DNA of 55,713 nt from a bacterium. GTDB taxonomy: Bacteria > Hydrothermota > Tepidihabitantia > Tepidihabitantales > Tepidihabitantaceae. Positions 43,733-51,733 of this stretch are shown piece by piece. The first letter of the stretch is position 1, and every line of letters begins with the position of its first letter. The stretch is from NCBI GenBank assembly GCA_035505375.1, contig DATJQV010000089.1, positions 1 to 55,713 of the forward strand, read 5' to 3'. The translations under genes and the position numbers were made by a program. The notes beneath the pieces are model-generated. The model did not search any database and was not told where the DNA came from. It worked only from the letters and a program-made list of their open reading frames with translations.

Positions 43733-46700
43733 TCACGGCTTTGCGGGCTGCTTTCCCTTGGAGAAGTTCCCGTTTCTGAATCTGTTTCCGTTGCGTACGC
43801 AGGGCGGTATCTCACCCTTGAACCTGACCGAATCCGGTCCGAACACCTCGCGCAGCGAGCCGATCAGCTCGTTGCTCAATGCGACCCGCTGCTCCCGCAA
43901 CTTCATCTCCCGGAATGAACCATCAGGTCGGATAAGATTCAGGTAGACCTGGGCGCCGCCCGGGTGCTCTTCAAGCCGCTCCCTGAGCTTTAGCAGCATC
44001 GCGTCGTCCATTTCCTTCTCGGGAACCGAAACCACGAGCGCGTTAAGGAACCGGTTGCAATCGCTGAACAGCATCACACGGTCGGCCCAGAACTGCGGGA
44101 CACCCTGACCCCGGCCGGGTGAGTCTGCGGCCGCGGCCCTGACCTTTACCGTGCCCTGCACCGCGACCAGGTTGTCGGTCTTAAGCACTGCCCGGCATCC
44201 CTCCAGCACGTCCGAGAAGACCATCACTTCGATACCACCATCAAAGTCCTCGACCGTGACAATCGCATACTCCCGGTCACGTTTGTCCTTGCGCGTCCTG
44301 CGTCCGGTGATGACGCCGCCCAGCGATGCCTTTTCGCCGTCACGCATCGACTCGATCTGGGCTATGGTCGAAAGGCCCAGCGCCTCATATTCGGCCCGGT
44401 AGGGTTCAAGGGGATGGGACGAAAAATAGAACCCGAACGCGTCCTTCTCGTATGCCAACAGCTCGTGTGTATCAAACTTGACGGGGACCGGCTTCGGCTT
44501 GTCCTCTGCCTCACCGAACATGTCGAACTGCCGTTCGGCAAATCGAAGCCTCTCCGAGGCGGCCTTGTTCATCTCCCACTCCAGTGAACTGAGGGACACG
44601 GTCCGGTTCGGCTCAAAGCTGTCGAACGCGCCGGCCTTGATGAGCGACTCGACCGCCTTCCGGTTTACGGTTCCCTTGGTACGAACGAGGAAGTCGAGCT
44701 TGTCCTCGTAAGGCCCGCGTTCCTGTCGCTCCTTGACAATGAACTCGCTGGCACCGGTTCCGAGGTTCTTCACGCCGGCCAACCCGAACCGGACGTTGCC
44801 GCCCTCAATCGTGAATGGGACGAAGCTCGAGTTCACGTCCGGACGCAGCACGGCAATCCCCATCCGCCGCGCCTCGTTCACGAACTTCGCCAGTTTCTTG
44901 AAATCCCCAAGCTCGCTGGTCAGTGTTGCGGCGATGAACTCGACCGGGAAGTTCGCCTTCAAGTACGCAGTGATGTAGGAAAGATAGGCGTAGCCCGCGG
45001 CATGTGACTTGTTGAACCCGTAGCCGGCGAACTTGGCCAGGAGGTCGAAGATCTTCTCGGCCTTCAACTCCGGTATCTTGTTGTACTTCTCGCACCCCTC
45101 GACGAAGACATCGTGCTGGGCCGCCATCTCCTCCGGCTTCTTCTTGCCCATTGCCCGGCGCAACAGGTCGGCCTTCCCGAGCGAGTAACCGGCCAGCACC
45201 TGGGCCGCCTGCATCACCTGCTCCTGGTAGATCATGATTCCGTAGGTTTCGCTGCAGATCGACTCGAGCAGCGGGTGCTCGTAGGCAATCGCCTCCCGCC
45301 CGGCCTTGCGCGCCAGGTACTGCGGAATCAGCTCCATCGGTCCGGGGCGGTACAAGGCAATCAACGCGATGATGTGCTCGACTCGGTCCGGCATCATCTG
45401 CCGGCAAAGGTCACGCATACCCGCGCTCTCGAGCTGGAACACCCCAACCGTGTCGGCCCGCTGCAGCAGCTTGAAGGTGTTGGCATCGTCGAGCGGCAAC
45501 GTCTCTGCGTCGAAGCTCGTGCCCTTGTTTCGCACCAGCTTCACGGCCTCTTCGACCACCGTCAGCGTCCGCAGCCCGAGTACGTCCATCTTCAAGAGCC
45601 CCGCCGCCTCCAGCGAGTACATGTCATACTGCGTGCATGCCTCTTCTCCCGGCGCTTTGTAGAGCGGCACCAGCTCGATCAGCGGTTGCGGCGCGATGAC
45701 AACGGCCGAGGCGTGGATCGAGGCGTGCCGGCACAGTCCCTCGACCTTGCGCGCGATGGCCATCATCTCCCCGTACTCCGGTTTCTCCGCGACCGCGTCT
45801 CTCAGTTCTGCGACGCCCTTGAGCGCCGGATCGAGCCCCATGTTCTGAGGAATCAGTTTCGCGATGCGGTCGACATCGCCGATCGGGACATCCAGGACGC
45901 GGCCCACGTCGCGCACGGCCGCTCGTGCCTGCATCGTGCCGAACGTAATAATCTGCGCGACCGAGCCCTCGCCGTAGCGCTGTCGGATGTAGTCGATGAC
46001 TTCCTGCCGCCGAGCGTCCGAGAAGTCGATGTCAACGTCAGGCAGGCTGACACGCTCGGTAGTCAGGAATCGCTCGAAGAGCAGCCCGTAGCGCAGCGGG
46101 TCAATATCGGTAATACCCAGGCAGTAAAGCACAAGACACCCCGCCGCTGAGCCTCTGCCCGGCCCCACCGGTATGCCCTTCGACCGTGCGAAGTCCACAA
46201 TGTCCTTGACCACAAGGAAGTAGCCGGGGAATCCCATCCTCGCAATCACGTCCAGTTCGAACGTCAGCCGCTCCTCAATCGCCGGCGTCGGGCGATGGTA
46301 GCGCCGATGCAGTCCTTCGCGCGTCAGGTGCTTCAGGTAGGAAAGTGCATCGGCAAAACCCGGCGGCGGGCTGAAATGCGGCAGGTGGAAACGGACGTGC
46401 TCAAGGTCAAGCCGCAGGTTGCACCGGTCTGCCACCTCGCATGTCCGGTGTACCGCATTCGGCATGTCGGCGAAGACCCTGGCCATCTCCTGCTGAGACC
46501 GGAAATAGAGCTCATTTGAGCTGATCTTCAGACGGTTCTGGTCGGAGAGCTTCTTCCCGGTCTGAATGCAGACCAGGGCATCGTGGGCGCGAACGTCATC
46601 CGAACGCAGGTAGTGGCAGTCATTGGTGGCGACGATCGGAATGTCGAGCGTGGAGCTCAACTCACGGATTCCGGGAATGATCCTCTCCTGCTCAGCAAAG

Positions 46701-47260
46701 CCGGCACGCATCACTTCCAGGTAGAAATTCTCCCGCCCGAGCATTTGCTGGTACTCGGAAGCCGCCTGCATCGCGTGCTCCGGGTCGTCGCGGCGCAGGT
46801 AGTGGTTTACCTCACCCTTGAGGCAGCCGGACATTCCGATGAGCCCTTCCGCATGCTCAGCCAGCAGCTCCTTGTCTATGCGGGGCCGGTAGTAGAAACC
46901 TTCCAGATAGGCCTTGGTGGTCAGTTTCATCAGGTTGTGGTAGCCGGTCTCGTTTCGGCAGAGCAACGTCAGATGGAAGCTCGCCTCATGGACGTCGCTG
47001 TCGGGCTTCCGCTCGGTACGCGAACGCGGAGCTACGTACATCTCGCTGCCGATGATCGGCTTGACGCCGGCCTTCTGCGCTTCCTTGTAGAACTTGATGG
47101 CCCCGAACATGTTTCCGTGGTCGGTAATCGCCAGTGCCGGCATCCGGTACTCCGCCGCGAGTTTGACGACCGCCTCGACGCTCGATGCGCCGTCGAGCAG
47201 GCTGTATTCGGTATGGTTGTGGAGGTGGACGAAATCCACGTCCGGGGGCTTCGCGGTCAC
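43733..47260 (-). CDS. dnaE: DNA polymerase III alpha subunit, leaderless GTG start
   Basis: 1175 residues: PHP domain (FVHLHNHTEYSLLDGA), palm with GRGSAAGCLV and catalytic aspartates in PDVDIDFSD (about 402-408), fingers (MIYQEQVMQAAQVLAGYSLGKADLLRRAMGKKK), OB fold and a C-terminal tau-binding-like part. It is the replicative polymerase. The GTG has no ribosome site and follows the -10 box by only 6 nt, so translation should be leaderless. Confidence 0.97.
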   Translation of the reverse strand: MTAKPPDVDFVHLHNHTEYSLLDGASSVEAVVKLAAEYRMPALAITDHGNMFGAIKFYKEAQKAGVKPIIGSEMYVAPRSRTERKPDSDVHEASFHLTLLCRNETGYHNLMKLTTKAYLEGFYYRPRIDKELLAEHAEGLIGMSGCLKGEVNHYLRRDDPEHAMQAASEYQQMLGRENFYLEVMRAGFAEQERIIPGIRELSSTLDIPIVATNDCHYLRSDDVRAHDALVCIQTGKKLSDQNRLKISSNELYFRSQQEMARVFADMPNAVHRTCEVADRCNLRLDLEHVRFHLPHFSPPPGFADALSYLKHLTREGLHRRYHRPTPAIEERLTFELDVIARMGFPGYFLVVKDIVDFARSKGIPVGPGRGSAAGCLVLYCLGITDIDPLRYGLLFERFLTTERVSLPDVDIDFSDARRQEVIDYIRQRYGEGSVAQIITFGTMQARAAVRDVGRVLDVPIGDVDRIAKLIPQNMGLDPALKGVAELRDAVAEKPEYGEMMAIARKVEGLCRHASIHASAVVIAPQPLIELVPLYKAPGEEACTQYDMYSLEAAGLLKMDVLGLRTLTVVEEAVKLVRNKGTSFDAETLPLDDANTFKLLQRADTVGVFQLESAGMRDLCRQMMPDRVEHIIALIALYRPGPMELIPQYLARKAGREAIAYEHPLLESICSETYGIMIYQEQVMQAAQVLAGYSLGKADLLRRAMGKKKPEEMAAQHDVFVEGCEKYNKIPELKAEKIFDLLAKFAGYGFNKSHAAGYAYLSYITAYLKANFPVEFIAATLTSELGDFKKLAKFVNEARRMGIAVLRPDVNSSFVPFTIEGGNVRFGLAGVKNLGTGASEFIVKERQERGPYEDKLDFLVRTKGTVNRKAVESLIKAGAFDSFEPNRTVSLSSLEWEMNKAASERLRFAERQFDMFGEAEDKPKPVPVKFDTHELLAYEKDAFGFYFSSHPLEPYRAEYEALGLSTIAQIESMRDGEKASLGGVITGRRTRKDKRDREYAIVTVEDFDGGIEVMVFSDVLEGCRAVLKTDNLVAVQGTVKVRAAAADSPGRGQGVPQFWADRVMLFSDCNRFLNALVVSVPEKEMDDAMLLKLRERLEEHPGGAQVYLNLIRPDGSFREMKLREQRVALSNELIGSLREVFGPDSVRFKGEIPPCVRNGNRFRNGNFSKGKQPAKP

Positions 47261-47266
47261 GAACCT

Positions 47267-47294
47267 ATAATGCGAGATAGAGCCGGCAAGTCAA
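47267..47294 (-). promoter_or_regulatory. Promoter of dnaE, leaderless arrangement
   Basis: On the minus strand: TTGACT (47294-47289), 16-nt spacer, CATTAT (47272-47267), then AGGTTC and the GTG. One base further, ATTATA would also serve as the -10 box. Confidence 0.6.
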
Positions 47295-47431
47295 GGACAG
47301 AAAATGACCAATACCCAATTCGCAATGACCAACGACGAGCCAGAAGACAATCTCTGACGACCGGTCCCTTCCGCCATTGATTAGTCATCAGCAATTGGGA
47401 ATTCCGGGTTCGAGTGAAGACTGGAACCGGG

Positions 47432-48106
47432 CTACGGTTTCTGCTCGAACTCGAGGTGGAGCTTGAGTTGCGGACCCGGGAACTCGGGCGGCAGAGGCGG
47501 GAGCTTGTCGGTCACAAGCAAAGCCCGCTCGCAGGACACGTCGTAGGCTGCGTCACCGGACTTCTTCTCGGTCACCACATCCTTGATCGTCCCGTCACGT
47601 CCGATGACGAACATGACAGTCGCGACCAGCACCTTCGATGTACCTGCATAGGGATTCAACCAGTTGTCGGAAATACGGGTCAGCATGGCGTTGAGATAGT
47701 ATGAGTACCCGAGTGCCTCGGCGCCTTCGACATTCGCACCCAGACCCTCATGCCTGAACATTCCGCCTGACCCTTTGCCGGATCCGGTCCCGGCTGCCGG
47801 CTTGGTCTGCGCCTTGCCGGCCGACTTGGACCGCGCCTTGCCCTGTGAGCGCGGCTTGTTCTCGATCAACGCGGTCCCGCTCGGTGCGGTCTTGCCGGCC
47901 TCTGCGACCGCAGGCGTTCCCGGCTGAGGCAGCGGTGAGCCGCCACTGACCACCGAGACCGAGAATACGATCGGACGGCGCGTGTCTCGTACCACATGGC
48001 CAATGCTCACTAACGCGATAATGCCGACGATGAGCGCGTGGACGCCCAGAGAGAGAAGCAGGTCAGGTGCGCTCCACCGGCTCTCGGCTTTCATCTGCGT
48101 ACTCAT
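47432..48106 (-). CDS. TolA/TonB-type energy-transducing protein
   Basis: 224 residues from ATG 48106. There is an N-terminal membrane helix (LLLSLGVHALIVGIIALVSIG), then a Pro/Gly/Lys linker (GKARSKSAGKAQTKPAAGTG) and a C-terminal domain of the TonB/TolA fold (LTRISDNWLNPYAGTSKVLVATVMFVIGRDGTIKDV). Coming after tolQ, tolR and with pal in the cluster, it probably serves as TolA. A 170-nt spacer made largely of GGAATTGGGAATTGGTCATT-type words separates it from tolR. Confidence 0.85.
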   Translation of the reverse strand: MSTQMKAESRWSAPDLLLSLGVHALIVGIIALVSIGHVVRDTRRPIVFSVSVVSGGSPLPQPGTPAVAEAGKTAPSGTALIENKPRSQGKARSKSAGKAQTKPAAGTGSGKGSGGMFRHEGLGANVEGAEALGYSYYLNAMLTRISDNWLNPYAGTSKVLVATVMFVIGRDGTIKDVVTEKKSGDAAYDVSCERALLVTDKLPPLPPEFPGPQLKLHLEFEQKP

Positions 48107-48284
48107 CACGGTCAATTACTGATTCCCGATTTCCAATCCCTGGTCAAGCGACATGTCCGAATGACCAACGCCGCGCGATGCTTCGGGCTTGGACATTTCC
48201 TCTCTCGTTGGTCATAGGAATTGGGAATTGGTCATTCCTCTGCATGCCTGCCGCGAACTGGCCTTAGCCGGCACAGCAGACTCG

Positions 48285-48689
48285 TTACTGCGGCAACGCT
48301 ACAAGGCCGATGTTGCTTATCCCCTGCTCGCGGATGTCACCGAGTATCATCATGATCGTGCCGTAGTCGACTTTCTTGTCCGCGCGCAGGTATGCTCGGT
48401 CGTAGCTGCCGCGGCTGAGCTGCTCTCCCAGCACCTTGGCAAACCCGGCCACCGTCGTCGCCTTCTTCTCGACGTATACCGCGCCGTCGGCCTGGATGCT
48501 GATCTCGAGGCCCTCTTTGGTCTGAGGCTCGACGGATGAAGTGCGCGGCAGATCCAGGTCGACGCCCTGGTTGCGACTGAACGCGGTCGAGACGCCGGCG
48601 ATGAGGAATATGACCATCAGGGTGAAGCTGACGTCGGCCAGCGCGGTGATGTTCATCTCGGCCATGTACCTGAGCCGTCGCCGCTTCAC
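48285..48689 (-). CDS. tolR: TolR/ExbD-type biopolymer transport protein
   Basis: 134 residues: a membrane helix with the essential Asp (MNITALADVSFTLMVIFLIAGVST), then the periplasmic fold (DLPRTSS, ISIQADGAVYVEKK, AYLRADKKVDYGTIMMILGDIREQGISNIGLV). The GTG start overlaps the tolQ stop (GTGA). With TolQ it uses proton flow to move TolA. Confidence 0.92.
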   Translation of the reverse strand: MKRRRLRYMAEMNITALADVSFTLMVIFLIAGVSTAFSRNQGVDLDLPRTSSVEPQTKEGLEISIQADGAVYVEKKATTVAGFAKVLGEQLSRGSYDRAYLRADKKVDYGTIMMILGDIREQGISNIGLVALPQ

Positions 48690-49411
48690 TGTCCGCGTCT
48701 CTCCTCGGCGACCGATGAGACGATTTCCCGGCGCAGGATGCCGGTCAGCTCGGACTCAAACCGGTCCATGTAGCCCTCGATGTCGTGCGCGCGACCGACG
48801 AAGTAGTTGTAGAAAAGAGCCGCCGGTATCGCGACCGACAGCCCCATCACTGCCGTTATCAGGGCGTCTGAGATGCCCGGCGCGATGGTCTGCAGCGTGG
48901 GTATCTGGGTCCCGCGCAGGGTCATGAACGTAACGAGCACGCCCTGGATCGTACCCAGAAGCCCCATGAACGGCGCCACCATGGTCGCGATGGAAAGGAA
49001 CGTCAGTGAGCTCTCGAGCTTCTCGGTTTCGCGTGACGCTGCCCGCTCCATTGCCTCGGTGATATTCGGAATCATGTGCTGCAACAGCTCGGCTCCCCCC
49101 TCGTTCTTGCCGAAGTCGGCGCGCAGCGCCTCGTACTCCTTCACCCCGGCCAGGAGCAATGCGGACAGCGGCGAGTACTTCAACCGCTTCGCGACACTCT
49201 CGTAGTCCCCCAGCCTGGTCCGATAGCCCCATACGCTGAGAAACTGCCGGGTCTGCCGCGAGGCGCGGCCCAGGGTTCTCAGCCTGCCGATGACAATTGC
49301 CCAGCTGATGATCGACATCAGGGCCAGCGCGATTACGTCGCAGAGCGCGAACGGCCCCGCGTGGATAAAAGGTCCGAGGAATCCGCTGCTTGGGCCCGCA
49401 GCCGGTGACAC
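48686..49411 (-). CDS. tolQ: TolQ/ExbB-type proton channel protein
   Basis: 241 residues with three membrane helices and the conserved MotA/TolQ/ExbB core (LTFLSIATMVAPFMGLLGTIQGVLVTFMTL, GISDALITAVMGLSVAIPAALFYNYFV). It forms the pentameric channel around TolR. The start is 3 nt from the cpoB stop. Confidence 0.93.
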   Translation of the reverse strand: MSPAAGPSSGFLGPFIHAGPFALCDVIALALMSIISWAIVIGRLRTLGRASRQTRQFLSVWGYRTRLGDYESVAKRLKYSPLSALLLAGVKEYEALRADFGKNEGGAELLQHMIPNITEAMERAASRETEKLESSLTFLSIATMVAPFMGLLGTIQGVLVTFMTLRGTQIPTLQTIAPGISDALITAVMGLSVAIPAALFYNYFVGRAHDIEGYMDRFESELTGILRREIVSSVAEERRGQ

Positions 49412-49414
49412 GGT

Positions 49415-50209
49415 CTACTGCCCCAGGGCCTGAAGCCGGCCCTGCGCCAGCTTCGCCTCGTTCGTGCCCGGATACTCCTTGACGACTTTGCGGAGCTGGT
49501 TGGCGGCCTCAGCCTTGCGGTTCTGGGCGAGGTATACGAGGCCGAGCTTGTACTCGGCCGACGCCAGCTTGTTCCCCTGGGGATAAGCCGTTATCACCTG
49601 CCGGAACCCGGCCTCGGCGCTGTCCAGCCTGCCCAGCGAGTAGAAGCACTCGCCGATCCAGTATTGGGCGTTGTCCGCGTTGTCGCTCTGAGGAAAGGAC
49701 GCGACGTACCGACGAAACTCGCCGATTGCCACATCATACTTACCACGGGTGAAGTCGAGATATGCCGTGTTGTAGAGCTGGTCCTCGCTGTACGCGGCCG
49801 TATCGCTCCGGGACCGTGTCGTGTCCGGCTTCACTGGTCCGGGACGCGTCCCGGTCGCTGATTCACCGACTACCGGCGTGATGTCTCCGCGTCCGGCGCC
49901 CACCCGGCGGCTGATGCGGTCAAGCCGGTCACCCAGGTCTGCCAGACGCGCGTCGAGCTGGTCGAGCCGGCCGTCGACGTTCTCGATCTCGGTCAGGACG
50001 TCGGCGCGCAGCTTGGTCATGTCCTTGTCATGCTGCTGCTGCGCCTGTTCGACTCTTACCAGCCGCACCGACATCGAGTCAAGCACCTGGCCGCGCCGAA
50101 CGTACTCGCGCTGGTAGCTGCAGCCCGTGCCTGAAACGGCAACCAGTAGACCCGACGCTGCTGCCATGCCGAAGCCGGCTGCGCGCGCGAGCCTACTGGC
50201 CGCCATCAA
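49415..50209 (-). CDS. cpoB: CpoB/YbgF-like lipoprotein with coiled coil and TPR
   Basis: 264 residues: signal peptide with lipobox (LLVAVSGTGC), a long coiled coil (VRVEQAQQQHDKDMTKLRADVLTEIENVDGRLDQ region), a Thr/Arg linker and a C-terminal YbgF-type TPR (LYNTAYLDFTRGKYDVAIGEFRRYVASFPQSD, AQYWIGECFYSLG). CpoB couples the Tol system to peptidoglycan synthesis. Here it is predicted to be lipidated, unlike the E. coli protein. Confidence 0.9.
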   Translation of the reverse strand: MMAASRLARAAGFGMAAASGLLVAVSGTGCSYQREYVRRGQVLDSMSVRLVRVEQAQQQHDKDMTKLRADVLTEIENVDGRLDQLDARLADLGDRLDRISRRVGAGRGDITPVVGESATGTRPGPVKPDTTRSRSDTAAYSEDQLYNTAYLDFTRGKYDVAIGEFRRYVASFPQSDNADNAQYWIGECFYSLGRLDSAEAGFRQVITAYPQGNKLASAEYKLGLVYLAQNRKAEAANQLRKVVKEYPGTNEAKLAQGRLQALGQ

Positions 50210-50232
50210 TCATCTGGTCTCGGGCGAGGTAC

Positions 50233-50742
50233 TTACTGGGCCGGCTTGAACTCGCAGCGCCGGTTCAGCTCGTACTTGGCCTTGTCCTGAGTGACGAGCT
50301 TTTCCTGGCCGTAGCTGATGGTCGAGAACATGTTCAGGTCCGCGCCCAGCTTGACCAGGTAGGCCTTTGCTGCCTCAGCGCGGCGCATGCCCAGCGCCAT
50401 GTTGTAGGCCGCCGTGCCGATCGGGTCACAGTAGCCCTCGATTGTCACCATCGGCTTCTGCTTCGCCGCGATTGCCTTCTGGAGCAGGTCATAGTTGCTC
50501 TGGAGAATCGTCGCATCACCCGGCCTGACGTCCGACTTGTCGAAGTCGAAGTGAATGGCGGCGAGGTTCAGCTCGACCTTGGGCGGCGCCGGCGGTGTGG
50601 GCGGCTTCACGTTGAGTGTCTCCGGCGGCGGGGGTGTCGCAACCGACTCCGTCGGGGTGACGCACTTCTTGGCGCAACCGAACATGGTCAGCACGAACAA
50701 CGCTCCGAGGACTACGGTCGCGAGCTTTGCTGTCGTCTTCAT
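50233..50742 (-). CDS. pal: Peptidoglycan-associated lipoprotein Pal
   Basis: I choose ATG 50742 (MKTTAKLATVV) for its spacing from AAGGAGG. 169 residues: lipobox LTMFGC, a Pro-rich linker (EATPPPPETLNVKPPTPPAPP type), and an OmpA-like domain with HFDFDKSDVRPGDATIL, VTIEGYCDPIGTAAYNMALGMRRAEAAKAYL and the final NRRCEFKP. It ties the outer membrane to the cell wall. It is first in the cluster rather than last, and no tolB is present. Confidence 0.93.
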   Translation of the reverse strand: MKTTAKLATVVLGALFVLTMFGCAKKCVTPTESVATPPPPETLNVKPPTPPAPPKVELNLAAIHFDFDKSDVRPGDATILQSNYDLLQKAIAAKQKPMVTIEGYCDPIGTAAYNMALGMRRAEAAKAYLVKLGADLNMFSTISYGQEKLVTQDKAKYELNRRCEFKPAQ

Positions 50743-50830
50743 CGACATTCCTCCTTGGGTTCTTCTGGCAGACAATAGCTGAGACTCCTGAGAATACGTC
50801 CGGACGTTCTGATGGAAATCTCGATGGAGT

Positions 50831-50859
50831 AATCTACTGCCACTCTAACTGCCTGTCAA
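50831..50859 (-). promoter_or_regulatory. Promoter of the pal-cpoB-tolQR cluster
   Basis: On the minus strand: TTGACA (50859-50854), 17-nt spacer, TAGATT (50836-50831), with a leader of about 80 nt. Confidence 0.6.
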
Positions 50860-50925
50860 GAGAAGTCTTAGTCGCACCTCGCCTCGACTGACTCCGGGCG
50901 GTTTCGCTCGCATTAACCCGGGTTC

Positions 50926-50953
50926 TTGACACCGGGCCCTGCTTGCCTAACAT
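50926..50953 (+). promoter_or_regulatory. Promoter of the XRE regulator gene
   Basis: TTGACA, 16-nt spacer, TAACAT. An ATG lies 10 nt after the -10 box (50964). Confidence 0.6.
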
Positions 50954-50963
50954 CTACCCCGAA

Positions 50964-50978
50964 ATGGATACGGTCTAA
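50964..50978 (+). CDS. Minimal leader ORF of four codons
   Basis: ATG GAT ACG GTC TAA; the stop overlaps the XRE start as TAATG. It is the shortest of the five leader ORFs found right after promoters. It may only serve to deliver the ribosome to the true start. Confidence 0.35.
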   Translation: MDTV

Positions 50979-51718
50979 TGGGCCGCAAGGCCCGGCCCGC
51001 CCTGCGTGGTCTCGAAGCCCTGGGCGTCCGCCTCAAGCAGATCAGGGTGCAGTCGGGCCTGTCGCAGATGAAGCTGGCCAAGTCTATCGGGTTCGACCCC
51101 GCCCATGGCTACAAATACATACTGCGGCTGGAAAAAGGGCAGGTGCCCAATCCCACGTTGCGGACGATTGCCGCCTGCCTCGAAGCCTGCGGCGCCTCAT
51201 GGCAGGCCATCGTCGACGTACTGCCTGCCACCGGCACCGTTTCCTCGCCGGCGCCTCGGACGCCGTCCGCCGCACCCGCTTCGGCCCCGAACCCGGCGAC
51301 AGTCGCTGCGCCGCCGCCCGCTCAAGGTCCCGCTCACCCGCTACCCGCCCGGCGCAGAGACTCCCGTCCGATGCGCGAACAACTCCGCTCCCGGCGCATC
51401 GAGGAGCACGAGCAGCACGCCCGCCGCTTCTGGCTGGGCACCAAGCAGGCCGAGGCGATGACCGTCGCCCTGCTCCGCTCACTGCGGATTCCATCCTCCC
51501 TGCACCGCGCCTACCTTTCGTTCACCCGCTCCTGCTGCTCGACCATTGACGCGATCGAGACCGCCCGCCCCGAGGTGGTCGAACGGGAACTGGCCAAACT
51601 CGTCCCGCCGGCAGTGACACAGGGACTTGACCGCGCGCTACTGGCGCAACTGCAATCAGCCTGCGTGCAGATACTCCGCCCGCAGCCGGTCGCCGGAGAC
51701 GCGGAGTCGGCGGGCTAG
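50978..51718 (+). CDS. XRE-family transcriptional regulator with unknown C-terminal domain
   Basis: 246 residues: an N-terminal Cro/C1-type HTH (GVRLKQIRVQSGLSQMKLAKSIG, YILRLEKGQVPNPTLRTIAACLEACG), a Pro/Ala-rich linker (about 88-125), and a helical C-terminal domain (RFWLGTKQAEAMTVALLRSLRIP, AYLSFTRSCCSTIDAIETARPEVVERELAKL) that I do not recognise. It starts 15 nt upstream of, and probably shares an mRNA with, the M1-like protein gene, which it may regulate. Confidence 0.75.
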   Translation: MGRKARPALRGLEALGVRLKQIRVQSGLSQMKLAKSIGFDPAHGYKYILRLEKGQVPNPTLRTIAACLEACGASWQAIVDVLPATGTVSSPAPRTPSAAPASAPNPATVAAPPPAQGPAHPLPARRRDSRPMREQLRSRRIEEHEQHARRFWLGTKQAEAMTVALLRSLRIPSSLHRAYLSFTRSCCSTIDAIETARPEVVERELAKLVPPAVTQGLDRALLAQLQSACVQILRPQPVAGDAESAG

Positions 51719-51733
51719 AGTGACGGACGCCGG

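Noticed and set aside
51084-51494. ORFs in other frames over the Pro/Ala-rich linker of the XRE gene
   Set aside because: High GC keeps all frames open here; only the HTH frame has family signatures and a start.
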